A stretch of DNA of 20,288 nt, from the NCBI GenBank assembly GCA_024220525.1, contig JAMYWO010000043.1, positions 104,818 through 125,105 on the forward strand, given 5' to 3'. Below, piece after piece: positions 1 through 10,374 of the stretch. The notes beneath the pieces are model-generated. The model worked only from the letters and a program-made list of their open reading frames with translations. It had not been told where the DNA came from and did no database searches. The position numbers were made by a program, and so were the translations under genes. Numbering within the stretch: the stretch's first letter is position 1; every line of letters begins with the position of its first letter. The stretch comes from Cochliopodium minus. Lineage: Eukaryota; Discosea; Himatismenida; Cochliopodiidae.

Positions 1-160
1 GTGACCTTTGTAATCGACACAAATGGGATCATCGAAAGTGACTTGATGATTTTTCAAATCCTCTAAAGTCATCACCCCTCCCTCATTTCTAATCGCCTCC
101 ACTATAGACTCTGCCACTTTCCCCTCATAAAATCCTTTTTTGCCATGTTCTGCCACTAAT
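1..160 (-). CDS. Gamma-glutamyltransferase family, one internal exon (partial)
   Basis: A 53-codon open stretch continues past the left edge. It begins after a TTTTAG acceptor (AG at 162-161) and reads LVAEHGKKGFYEGKVAES, later EAIRNEGGVMTLEDL and DPICVDYKG. This is the family pattern of gamma-glutamyltranspeptidases: the 'FY.G..A..IV..' helix, then 'GG.(M/L)..EDL', then the strand with 'P....Y.G'. The family transfers or hydrolyses the gamma-glutamyl group of glutathione. The catalytic Thr region lies outside the window. The exon acceptor abuts an A5T hexamer tract. The exon directly upstream on the same strand belongs to a different gene, mitochondrial intermediate peptidase. Splicing that exon (phase 1) to this one would give GAT TAG, an immediate stop. 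The family call is firm; the placement next to the peptidase is doubtful. Confidence 0.78.
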
Positions 161-162
161 CT

Positions 163-224
163 AAAATAAAAAATAAAAAATAAAAAATAAAAAATAAAAA
201 ATAAAAAATAAAAAATAAAAAAGT

Positions 225-255
<31 letters not shown>

Positions 256-270
256 TAAAAAATAAAAAAA
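163..270. repeat. A5T hexamer microsatellite (left copy)
   Basis: Tandem AAAAAT units run nearly uninterrupted from about 166 to 222. They continue with GT and length interruptions to about 270. The tract lies between the 3' splice site of the gamma-glutamyltransferase exon and the 5' splice site of peptidase exon 3. The same hexamer forms the right edge of the window. Such tracts are typical places for an assembly to break or mis-join. Confidence 0.92.
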
Positions 271-310
271 CAAAATGTAAAAAAATTTTTGCAATAAAAA
301 AAATAAATAC

Positions 311-1890
311 CAAAATAACAAACACCAATTAAACCTTCAGATTTACTGTGAAACTCTACTTTTTGGATCTGATTTGCCCAACGCTCATTCAAATTAAAAG
401 GAGCAAAGACTAGTTCAATATCAAACAAATTCTGGGTGATGATGTTCAACCCTTCCATGCAATTTCCAAGAGAAAAATAGTTGTGCAAGCCATCCCCTTT
501 ACCATTTTCGTCTAATTTCGATAAAACCAAGTTTTTGTAGAAGGAAACGTCGTAACTTTTAATCTCCGAATCTCTCTCCTTTACTTTTTTCTCTTGTGAA
601 AGAATATCGATTTCTTTCTTTACTTTTTCTCTTATAAAACTTCTTGATTTGTCCAAAAACTCCAACACTCTCTCTGGTGTTTCCAATACCTATTAAAGAA
701 GTTTTAAAAAAATCTCAGAATTGTAAAAATTAAATAAAGAAAAACAATTTTGTAAAGAAAATCAAAATTTTTAAATGGAAAAATTGGTAAACTTTTTCAT
801 TTTTTTTAAATTTAAATTGAATAAATTAAATAAATAAAAAAGTGAATAATTCAATAATAAAAAAAACTTTTTTTTCTTACCCGGTTTTTGAGAACATGAT
901 GAGCAAAAGTGGGATATCCATTCAATTTTGCGAAACGATCACGGTAATTCAAAAGATCAACCAAATGATTGAGTTGGATGGGTTTGTTGAGCTCCTCATA
1001 AATTCGTACCCTGGATGGAGAATGATCCACATATTTCAACCAATCATCGTCTGGAATTAAAGAGACAGAATCACCCGAAAAAAGACTTTTTTTGAGACCT
1101 CTTTTCAGGTACTCCGGAGCACTTTGTATACTGTCACGCGGAACTTTTACTTCGTTCAAATATACTGTTCTTTTTGTTACAAATTCGTCTCCGCTAAGAG
1201 ATATTTTGTTTTGAACTTCTATTATCTCCTCTTTTTCTTCCTCTGTTTTATTTATTCCGTTTAGCTCGAATTCTGTTTTGAGTTGAGTTGCTACCATTTT
1301 GTCTTCGAAGGTATATTTCTCCCAATCTTTTGAGGAGATCACCGTCAGTAAGGAATCATAGATTTTTGTTGTTGTATTCAATTTGCTTATGTATTCGTGG
1401 AGCACATAGAAGACATCATTTGATGCTTCTAAGTATTTTCTATTGCTATGTACATTTCTACAAAATTCTGCTGAATCTATTACTGCACATATCCTTTCGG
1501 ACATATCATCCAATGTTCTTTTTTAAAAAAATTAACAAGATAAGTCAATTTTATAAGTCTCAGATGATAATATCATTGTTCATTTGATTATTATTCAACA
1601 AGATCCTATATTATGATGAACATAAAAAATTTATACTTTATTATTTCGATTGATCCATCTGGTATATTTCCTAATTGATCTATTTTCTCTTTACAAAATT
1701 CAATGGCTTTTTGAGCAAAGATTTTATAATCTTCTGGCCTTTTTAATTCTTTGATATCAAATAATCCTGTCTCTATATTGCTATCATAATTTATTTTTTT
1801 ATTAAATCCTTCCAATAATGTATAACTGTAGAATCTCTTTGATTTTGGAAGTATATTTCTCCATTTTTTATTGAAAAAGATTTTTTTCAT
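311..1890 (-). CDS. MIPEP: Mitochondrial intermediate peptidase, N-terminal half (partial)
   Basis: The exons on the minus strand are 1890-1637, 1517-881 and 689-311, joined in phases 2, 0 and 1. They encode residues 1-423. The start MKKIFFNKKWRNILPKSKRF is basic and free of acidic residues, like a mitochondrial presequence. The rest matches the alpha-helical N-terminal part of M3-family oligopeptidases of the MIP/Oct1 type: 'LDDMSERICAVIDSAEF', 'HHVLKNR', 'ETPERVLEFLDK', 'FSLGNCMEGLN', 'SEGLIGVCYF'. The family removes an octapeptide from imported matrix proteins after MPP cleavage. The gene breaks at the donor GTATTT (310 downward), inside an intron holding the A5T tract. The zinc site is missing here but is found at 18899-20189. 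The two parts fuse in phase to give 681 residues, against about 710 for human MIPEP. It is divergent to eIF3k, with a 542-base spacer. Confidence 0.93.
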
Positions 1891-2432
1891 TTTTTTATTT
1901 TAAAAAAGTTGATCAAAATGAATATTCTGCCATTATGATCACCAAATACAGGCTTCAAAAATGGAGAAATTTTGAATCAATCCAAAAGATTTTTTCAAAT
2001 GAGTTTTTTAAAATAAAAAAAAAAAAATCGAAACCCAAATTTTAAAAATAAATTGTTCTTTTATCTGTTGATGAAAATCTTCAAATAATTGGAAACAATG
2101 ATTTATTTTAATTCATTTGCATTGACCTTATAAAATATTTTTAAGATTTATTTTTGAAAATAACAAGGAAATGCTATATATTTTTATCAGAATCACAGCT
2201 ATCATTAATCTATTTTTTGAAAAGCTTCTGCTCTGTGCAAATTCCAACAAACAAAAACCAAAAAAATTAAATATCTAACATTAATATCCATAAATTTTAA
2301 ATCCTTTTTAGTAATAACATTCCTGTTTTGCATTATAATGAGAGATCTTTATTATATTTTTGTTCTTCTTAATATCTCAAAAAATATAATATAGAAAAAA
2401 AAAAAAAAGGAAAATAAATATATAGAAATCAA
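1891..2432. other. Divergent intergenic spacer, peptidase / eIF3k
   Basis: This A/T-rich spacer lies between two divergently transcribed genes and presumably holds both promoters. An A-run at 2395-2408 lies just upstream of the eIF3k start. I see no convincing TATA element, tRNA or conserved reading frame in it. Confidence 0.6.
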
Positions 2433-3292
2433 ATGTCTGAAACTTATCAAAAACCTAAAAACATTCAAAATGTATTGGATAATGAAAGATATAACGAAAA
2501 AAGTATTAAAGAATTAGAGCAATATGTAGAATCACAAATCAAAGATAACACCTTTGATATAGATGCAAATCTTGCACTTTTAAAATTGTATCAATTATAT
2601 CCAAGATCATTAAATCAACAAAATCTATTGAAAGTATTGATCAAAGCATTGAGCAGACTTCCAACAACAGACTTCCAACAATGTTTATACTTAATCCCTC
2701 ATGGTTTGATGGTAATAATAAAAGAAAATAATTAAACAAGAATATAGATTCATTATTTTGCATTAGAGACATAATTCAAACTTTTTATATCAAAAAAAAT
2801 ACCTTATTCAATAACTTTAGAAGATTCCTTTAAATTTTTAATATAAGATAAAATGAGTGATACATTTTATTTCGATCTATATAACAAAATCTTTCATTTT
2901 TTTTTTAGTCAAATGAATCTATAAAGAATATGAGAATACTCTCCCAAAAATTAGAGTCTGCAAATTTCACAGAATTTTGGCAAGATCTCAAAAAATTCAA
3001 CATATCTGAAATCAAATTGATCCCTAATTTTGAAGATCAAATAAGAGACTTCATTTCTGATGTTTTCTCCATCACTTATCAATCTGTTGAGAAATCTCTT
3101 TTGATTTCTTCATTGGATTTGAATGAGGAGCTATTCAACAAATTTTTGCAAAATAAAAACTGGAAATTGGAAGGGGAATCAGTATCCATCCCCATCAACG
3201 AATCTAATAATACAAGACCTGAAAAGACTTTGAGACCAATCACTATTAAGCGTAAGATCAAAAATTTAAATCAAATGATTTATCAATCATAA
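2433..3292 (+). CDS. EIF3K: Translation initiation factor 3 subunit K
   Basis: The exons are 2433-2711 and 2909-3292, joined in phase 0 across a 197-base intron (GTAATA..TTTTTTAG). They give 220 residues, close to the 218 of human eIF3k. The N-terminal HEAT-like (HAM) part carries the family signature 'RYN...L E.YVESQ..DN.FDIDANLALLKLYQ' followed by 'LLKVLIKALSRLPTTDF'. The second exon has the winged-helix (PCI-like) part: 'LESANFTEFWQDL', 'FEDQIRDFISDVFSITYQ', a helix rich in Leu/Ser, and 'NWKLEGESVSIPINES'. eIF3k is a peripheral subunit of the eIF3 complex on the 40S ribosome and pairs with eIF3l; it is absent from some fungi. The exon junction falls in the loop between 'CLYLIPHGLM' and 'ESIKNMRILSQKLE', where family members vary. 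The gene is convergent with the small gene at 3460-3909. Confidence 0.95.
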
Positions 3293-3459
3293 TTTTTATA
3301 CAAATAATATAGAGTTCACAAACATTCTATCCACCACAGAGCTTTTTAATTGAAGAATTTTCTATTTTTTTTTTCAAATTAAACAAAGGTTTATTTAATA
3401 AATTATATTTAAAACCCATAAATATACTTTTTTTTCCTTTTGATTGTTTTGTTCACTAA

Positions 3460-3909
3460 TCATCCAAAGATTATCCTTCTTTTCAATTTGTTATCTTCAT
3501 CAAAGAGTTTGTTATAATTTTTCTTTTGAATTTTATTATTTGTTTTAATGATTGGTATCTTCTCCTTTAATATCTTCTTTTCTTCTTTGATTTCTATAAT
3601 TGGTTGTATATTTTCGATATTAGTTGGGGGATTGATTGAATTCTCTTCAATTGTCTTGGATATTTCTATTTCTTCTATTTTTATTGGAGTTGGAGTGATT
3701 TGGACTTGGCTATCTTTCTTCTCTGTTTCAAAAACCAAATTATCACTTTTTTTATTTGAGTATTTGTTCTAATTTTGAAGAATTATTGATTATTTCTGAT
3801 TTCTCTTCAAATTTAATCAATTTACCCAAGAATACATAACACCCATACCAACTGTACTTGCAAGAAATAATCTTATCATTGGAACATTCTTATTAATTTG
3901 ATGTTTCAT
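3460..3909 (-). CDS. Small single-TM hypothetical protein
   Basis: I do not recognise this protein. The exons on the minus strand are 3909-3826 and 3768-3460, joined in phase 0 across a 57-base intron (GTAAAT..ATTAG) that contains stops in frame. They give 130 residues. The first 28 residues hold one hydrophobic segment, VPMIRLFLASTVGMGVMYSW, following a short basic N-terminus. The rest is hydrophilic and disordered-looking: Glu/Lys/Ile-rich with several Pro (QITPTPIKIEE, ENSINPPTN), ending in a basic stretch with LKRRIIFG. This layout would fit a small inner-membrane or ER protein with a short N-terminal anchor, but nothing specific supports a compartment. It is the only gene here that stops with TGA. 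A T21 tract (A21 on the coding strand) directly precedes the ATG. The intron-exon model is inferred from frame alone. Confidence 0.6.
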
Positions 3910-4227
3910 TTTTTTTTTTTTTTTTTTTTTGTTTGAGATTTATAGTTTTGATCTATTTCAATTGATTTAAAACAATGAATTGAAAGAAAATGGATATTTG
4001 AAAATCATCTCTTGATATTCGACCCATAATTTTTTATTATTCTCAACAAAAATTGAAAAGTATTTTTTTTATTAGTCATTATCATATTTGAATTGAGGCT
4101 TTTTGAAAATTCTTCTCAGAAAGTTTTAACTTTATAAATGATAAATGAATGATATTTATAAAAAATCGTTATTTATCTTTGTTAAATAAAAAAAAAATTG
4201 AAAAGAATTTACAGAATTACAATTGAA
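3910..4227. other. Divergent spacer with a T21 tract
   Basis: This spacer separates the divergent small TM gene and RPA1. It opens with an unbroken run of T at 3910-3930, which reads as an A-rich leader immediately upstream of the minus-strand ATG. The rest is A/T-rich without a recognisable gene. A second A-run lies at about 4189-4197, about 30 bases before the RPA1 start. Confidence 0.6.
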
Positions 4228-6172
4228 ATGACAAATAAACAATTAACTGGTATAAATATTCATTATGATTAACAATTTATAACCATTATTCTTTCAATAA
4301 TAAAAATTAGCAAATGCAATTGAACAAATAATAGGACAAGGTTTAAGAATAGCAAATCCAATATTACAAATCCGTTCTATCACAAAAGTTGATCAAAAAG
4401 GAAATGACAAAAAAGATAAATTCAGGTAAAATTTTCAAATCATAAAATTTTATAAAATTTTTCTTTTAAATAATATTTCTCAATATTTTTTTCTTCTCAA
4501 AATTAATAGGGTAATATTATCAGATGGTAAATATGAAGGACATGGAGTAATATCTGGGAATGTAAATTTGGATAATTATCCAATGAATTGCTTGGTGAAA
4601 TTGGAGAGTTATCTCAACAATACCATGAATGGAAATCAAAATGTTCTCATCATAACAAAGATGACCAATGTGGGCAATTTGGATAAATCAATAGGAAAGC
4701 CAATCCAATTTCCATCAAATTATAACAAAAATAACCAAAATAACAATAATAACAACAATAACAATAATAATGATCAAATCAATGAGCAACATGTATTCCC
4801 TATCAGAAATTTAAATCCTTATCAAGAGAAATGGACAATAAAAGCGAAAGTGGTAAGCAAATCAGATATCAAGACATGGAGTAACCCAAAGGGTACAGGA
4901 AAGCTCTTTTCTTTCGAGTTGATGGACAAATCAGGAGACAAGATAAGATGTACATGTTTCAACGATGCAGTTGATTCATTTGAACCACTTCTCATCCCCA
5001 AAAAAGTATACTATGTTTCCAAGGGATCTGTAAAATTCGCCAACAAAAAGTTCAACAGTAGTGGAGAATATGAAATCACTTTGGACAAAAGTAGTATTGT
5101 TTTGCCTTGTGAAGAAGAAGAAGGGTTTGCTCCTGTTACTTATAACTTTAAGAAAATACGTGAAATTCAAGACGTACTCAAAGACTCTGTCGTAAGTTTC
5201 CATTTTTTTTTTAAAAAAAATAAACTTCTTTTAATTGTCTATTTTAAAATAAAGATTGATGTGTTGGGATACATTGTTACATGTGGGAATCTTGAAACAA
5301 TAAACACAAAGGCTGGAAAGGAACTCAAGAGAAAAGTTTTGACACTCATTGATGATACCAACGCTACCATCGAGTTGACTCTTTGGTCTCAAAAAGCAGA
5401 ACAATTTAATTCTTCTGATTGTGTCATCGCTGTGAATGGAGCTAAAGTTTCAGACTTTAACGGAAAATCTATTTCAACATCTTTGGGATCTGAAATAGAA
5501 ATAAACCCTCCAATCATTGAAGCAGACGAACTCTTGAAATGGTACAACAACAGCAGAGACAACATGGGAGAATCTGAATCTCTTTCTAAAAGAACTTACA
5601 ACCAATCAGGTAATGGAACAGGTGATTCAAAGGGAAAAACCAAAGAGAAAAACTTTAGACAAGTTTTGGAACAAGGCATAGGGAAAAATGGTAATGATGG
5701 TTCTTTCGCTAATGTTTGTACGATCACCAAAGTGTACAAAACCGGAACTTTTATGTATTCTGCTTGTCCTACTGAGAAATGTAAGAAGAAAGTTCAGTCC
5801 ATTGATGATAGATGGTATTGTGAGAAGTGCAACCAACATTTTGAAGAGTGTGAATGGAGATACATCTTGAAAGGAATTGCTACTGATTCTACTGGTTCTC
5901 AACGTGTTGATTTTTTCAACGACAAGGCGACTATCATCTTGGATAAAACTGCCAACGAGCTACATCAACTTCAAAGTTCGAATGATCCAGAGTTTGAAAA
6001 AGTTTTCAAAGAAGCAGAGTTTAAACAGTACTACATGAGATTCAAGGCTAGTGAGAGGGAATATCAGAACGCTCCTAGATTTCAAGTTCAGGTTGCTGCT
6101 CTTTATCCTCTTGACTTTATCAAGAATTCCAAGGCTTTGATTTCCAAGATTGAAAAGTATGAGAGAATTTAA
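4228..6172 (+). CDS. RPA1: Replication protein A large subunit (RPA70)
   Basis: The exons are 4228-4249, 4311-4425, 4510-5191 and 5255-6172, joined in phases 1, 2 and 0. They give 578 residues, against 616 in human RPA1. In order: the N-terminal OB fold DBD-F (about 1-105, 'LRIANPILQIRSI', 'RVILSDGKYEG', 'VLII'); an Asn-rich linker (about 117-134); DBD-A (about 145-250, 'IRNLNPYQEKWTIKAKVVSKS', 'GKLFSFELMDKSG'); DBD-B (about 274-380, 'IDVLGYIVTCG', 'TIELTLWSQKAE'); and DBD-C with the RPA zinc ribbon, Cys444-x4-Cys449 and Cys462-x2-Cys465. The protein coats single-stranded DNA in replication, repair and recombination and forms a trimer through DBD-C. The tiny first exon (seven codons) was fixed by frame. 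The third intron is 63 bases and has no stop in frame. Confidence 0.96.
4721..4772 (+). repeat. AAT/AAC codon run encoding poly-Asn in RPA1
   Basis: Mixed AAC and AAT triplets encode an Asn-rich run in the flexible linker between DBD-F and DBD-A. The sequence mixes two synonymous codons, so the run is not a pure triplet microsatellite. That hints at tolerance of, or selection for, Asn itself. Confidence 0.85.
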
Positions 6173-6361
6173 AAAAAAAGATGTATTTATCTCATTTTGT
6201 TTTTAATATTAATTAAAGATTAAATTCTTTTTTTTTTTTGTTAAAAAAACCAATCTTTTCTTTTGTTTCATAAACTCCCTTTTTTGGGAAGTTCTTCTGA
6301 ATATTGTAAAAAGTTTTTCCAATTGTAAAAAAAAAAAATTGAATTCCAAATCAAACTTAAT

Positions 6362-9300
6362 ATGGAGAATGTTGAGATAGAAAATGATGAATATAAATTA
6401 TCTTTTGAACTTGTTGGACACGAAAGAGATGTAAAAAAAAATTTATCAAACACTTTATATTTCTTCAAATAATAAAATTTCATTTTGCCTTTATTCAATA
6501 GGTAAAAGGAATATGTTATTTGAGTAATGGACAAATCGCTACTTCATCAAGAGATAAACAAATTAAAATATGGACCTTGAATAACAAGGTCTGGGAAACA
6601 ACCACAACCTTGATAGGACATGAATCCTTTGTTGGACCTATCATACAAACTGATGAGAATGAATTGGTAAGTGGAGGTTACGATAATGTGATTATCATTT
6701 GGGATCTATTTACAAATCAAATCAAAAGAAAATTGGAAGGACATGAAAAACCTGTTGTATGTTTGGCAAAATGTAGCAATGGAGATATAATAAGTGGTAG
6801 TTGGGACAAGTAATTTTTTTTTTTCCTTTTTTAAAATTTGCTTCAAAATTTGATAATTTACAGCAAAATTTTGGATATTCAAGGATATAAAAGATTTTTG
6901 TGATAAAAAATGAGTTATTCTTTATAATTAAAATATATTTCAATCTAAATAATGAACAAATAGAATTATAAATATTCTTTTGATCAACCAATCAAGAATA
7001 TGATAAGAATAAATATTTTGAATACAATCGATAAAACCAAAGATTTAATTGAAATAGAAAAACTAATCATTCAAAAAATAAATAAATAAAAAGGATTATA
7101 AGAGTATGGAGTAAAGAAGGAGAAGTGAAAAGAATTTTGAGAGGACATGAAGAAGCAGTGTGGGACGTATTGAGTTTGGAAAACGGAGACATCTGGTCCG
7201 CAAGTGCAGATAAAACAATAAAGATATGGAGAAACGGAAACTGCTGGAAAACATTGAGCACTGCTACTGATTGCGTCAGAGGTTTGTGTAAAACTGACAC
7301 TGGGGTAGCTTCTGTTGCTAATGATACCATTTTAAGATTGTGGGATCTCAACGGAAATGAACTCGCTCAAGGTAAAAAACTTTTAGAAACTTTTTATTTT
7401 CAAGAAATTTTTTATTTAGTTTTTAACGTTTTTCATTAACATTTTTATTTACATTTTTAATCTTTTGAGTTTTTTTATTTTTACTTTTTATTTTTGGGAT
7501 ACAAAAACTAATTACTCAACACTTTCCCAAAAAAAATAAACTTTCAAATAGAAATTAATTATTTTTTAACAACATAAATCTTCAAATAAAATAATAATTA
7601 GGTTATGGACACACTGCTTATGTATACTGTGTAAAATACAACGAAAAGACAAAGGAGGTAATAACAGGTGGGGAGGACTCCGAAGTGAAAATATGGAAGG
7701 GAAACCAATGCATTCAAAGCTTTCATGTTCCAGGGAGTGTATGGTGCTTAGACGTTGCTAGTAATGGAGACATCATCACTGGTTCTTCTGATTACATTTC
7801 TCGTATTTGGACTAAAAACTCTCTTCGTGTCGGTAGTAATGAGGTTCAAACTCAATATGCTCTCCGTATTAAAGAGAATATCGAAAAAGCTCAAAAAGAA
7901 CAAGAAGAACAAAAGTATTTTTTTTTAAAAAAAAAATTATTTCAATGATACTTTTATTTCTTGACACCCTTTTTTGATCAATTTATTTTATATTATATTT
8001 TATTTTATATTTTTAAATTTTTTTGGTAAGATCTAAATCAGGAATTTTGGATTACAACAAACTTCCCAACAAAGAAATTGCACTTATGCAAGAGGGAGTA
8101 GAAGGACAACAAATCATAGTCAAAAACGATAATGGAGAAGCTGAAGTCTACGTTTACGAAAAAAAGAAATGGAATCTCTTAGGTGTTGTTACCGACAATC
8201 CAAATACTCAAGGTAAAAAAACAAAATAAAAAGTATTTAGTGAAATAAAAATAAAAATAAAAAATAAAAATAAAAAATAAATTAAAAAACTATTTTTTTA
8301 AAAGGTAAGAAGCACGTATTCCCTGTCGAATTAGACGGAATTAAATATGAGATGGGTTACAATGAGGGAGACAACATTTATGAGATTGCTGAAAAGTTTT
8401 TGGCTAACAACAATTTGGAAGAGGGATTTTTGGAGCAAGTCATTGAGTTTTTGTTGCAAAACACCGCCAATCTCCCAAAAGAACAACCAAAAAAAAATGT
8501 TCGTCCGAACACTAGTTTTTTTCCTGCTGTAAAATTTAAAGATCACATTAATTTTTATTTGTTTTAAATTTATACTTCCACTTCAAATTTTTTAATTTAA
8601 ATTAATTTTTCTTATTATTCTCTTTTTTATTTTTAATTTTAATTTTTTAATTAATCATCAATTTCAAATATTTTATATTTCATTTTAAAAATTTTTATTG
8701 AATTTAATTTTAATTGAATTTAATTTTTTTAATTATTCCTTAATTTTAAATATTTTAATTTCATTAAAAATCTTTATTGAATTTAATTTTAATTGAATTT
8801 AATCAATATTTTTTTTTAGACAGGAATATTGACCTTCTCCAACAACAAATTCGAACCAGTGATCAAAAAGATCAAAGAATTCAACCTCAAAGTCTTAGAA
8901 CAACAACCCAACGTAGCGATGGACGACACCAACAGAACTGACAGTGAAACTCTCCTCTCCATCACCTCCAAACTCTCCAACACCTCCTTCTACCATAGCG
9001 TCGTCTTCACCTCAACTGAACTCTTGTTGTTGGTCGGTCTTTGCAGTTGGCCTGGAAATTTAAAGTTTCCCGCCTTAGATATTTTGAGACAGGTCGTTTT
9101 GGTTGAGAGTTCTTGTGAGGCTTTGGAGAATGTTGTTCGTCACTTGAACGGTCAAAAGAAAGGTTCATAAAAATTTTTTGATTTATTTTAATTCTTAATT
9201 TTTTATTTTATTTATTTTTAATTTTTTTATATTTTTGTTTATTTTTTTATTTAAAAATGATCTCATTTTAATATTTTTAAAAATTTCACCATTGAAATTA

Positions 9301-10209
9301 TTTTACTTTTAATTTTTTTAATTTTTTTAATTTTTTTAATTTTATCTATTGATTTTTAATTGAAATTATTTTTTAATCTCATTTTATCTTTTAATATTAT
9401 TTCTTATTTTTATTTTTTATATTTCGATTTTTATATTTTTAACTTTTTTTAAAATAAAAAAAAAACAGGATTGGTTGAATTTATTCTCGAAAACGGATTA
9501 TCCAAAGAAAGTGACTTTGCAAGCAAATTGTTGAGTTTGAAAACTTTGACAAACATGTCCAAACAAGCCTTCGCAAAGTCCCTCCTCCTCAAAAATGCCA
9601 TTGAAATTTTGGATCGTGTCACTGATTCTACAAGTGACGCAAAAGAGAATGTACGTGAAGCTGTTTCATCTCTTGTGCTAAAGTAAGGAAAACAAATTAA
9701 TAAATTCTTTTTATTTAAATGATTTTAAGAACAAATTTTTTTTTGTTTCCATATTTTTTTTGAATTATTTTTTTCAAATTTATATTTTTAAGACAAATTA
9801 TTTCTTTTAAATTTTTTTTTTATTTTATATCACAAATTTTCTTTTTATTTTTTTTTTTTCCGGTTTATTTATTTATTTTAACATTTTAAAATTTTAACTT
9901 TTTTTTAGTTTTGCCACTTGCGTTATTGATAATAATGCTCCAAATGTCAGCGATATTAAACTTCCTATTGTCAGTATGATTGGAGAAGCTCTCGAAAATG
10001 AAAAAACACCCAAAATACTTTTGTACTACGTTTTGGCGGTTGGCACCGTTTCTTGGAACGATTCCCAAACCATCTCCCTCTTGAATGATCTCTCCATCAC
10101 TGAGAAAATCCAAAAACTTGCTAAACATGATATCAATCAGATTCGTGATGCTTCTTCTCAATTACTGGATCACATCAAATCTTTTGATATGGACACCAAC
10201 AAAGATTAA
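6362..10209 (+). CDS. PLAA: Phospholipase A2-activating protein / Doa1 (Ufd3)
   Basis: Nine exons close in phase: 6362-6430, 6502-6809, 7094-7371, 7602-7914, 8031-8212, 8305-8528, 8820-9162, 9469-9682 and 9909-10209. They give 743 residues (human PLAA 795). Residues 1-300 form seven WD40 blades with repeated GH..V and (I/V)xIW/IWD ends, for example 'LRGHEEAVWDVLSLENGD' and 'SADKTIKIW'. Exons 5-6 are the PFU ubiquitin-binding domain ('GQQIIVKNDNGEAEVYVYEK', 'WNLLGVV', then 'FLEQVIEFLLQNT'). Exons 7-9 (459-743) are the armadillo-like PUL domain that binds Cdc48/p97. The family is a ubiquitin-handling cofactor of Cdc48 in the cytosol and nucleus, acting in ubiquitin homeostasis, ribophagy and sorting. 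Exon 7 ends at an atypical donor, GTTCAT. The order WD40-PFU-PUL is complete and makes the call secure. Confidence 0.96.
8243..8282. repeat. A5T/A6T-type microsatellite in a PLAA intron
   Basis: Alternating AAAAT and AAAAAT units lie in the intron between exons 5 and 6 of PLAA. This is a shorter relative of the tracts at the two window edges, showing that the motif recurs in introns across the locus. Confidence 0.8.
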
Positions 10210-10374
10210 TTATTAAAATCAAATTTTATTAATTTAAATTTTTATAAATTTATTAATTTTAATTAATTTTCATTCAACAATCTGACACTAATTAAAAACT
10301 TTGATCACAATCTTTCCATTTTGATTTGTTTCTTTTATATTTATATTTGAGAAAAAAATAAAAAAAAAAAAAAA

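Noticed and set aside
163-270. CRISPR-like array from regular spacing of the A5T units
   Set aside because: The units are contiguous hexamers with no spacers, in eukaryotic intronic DNA.
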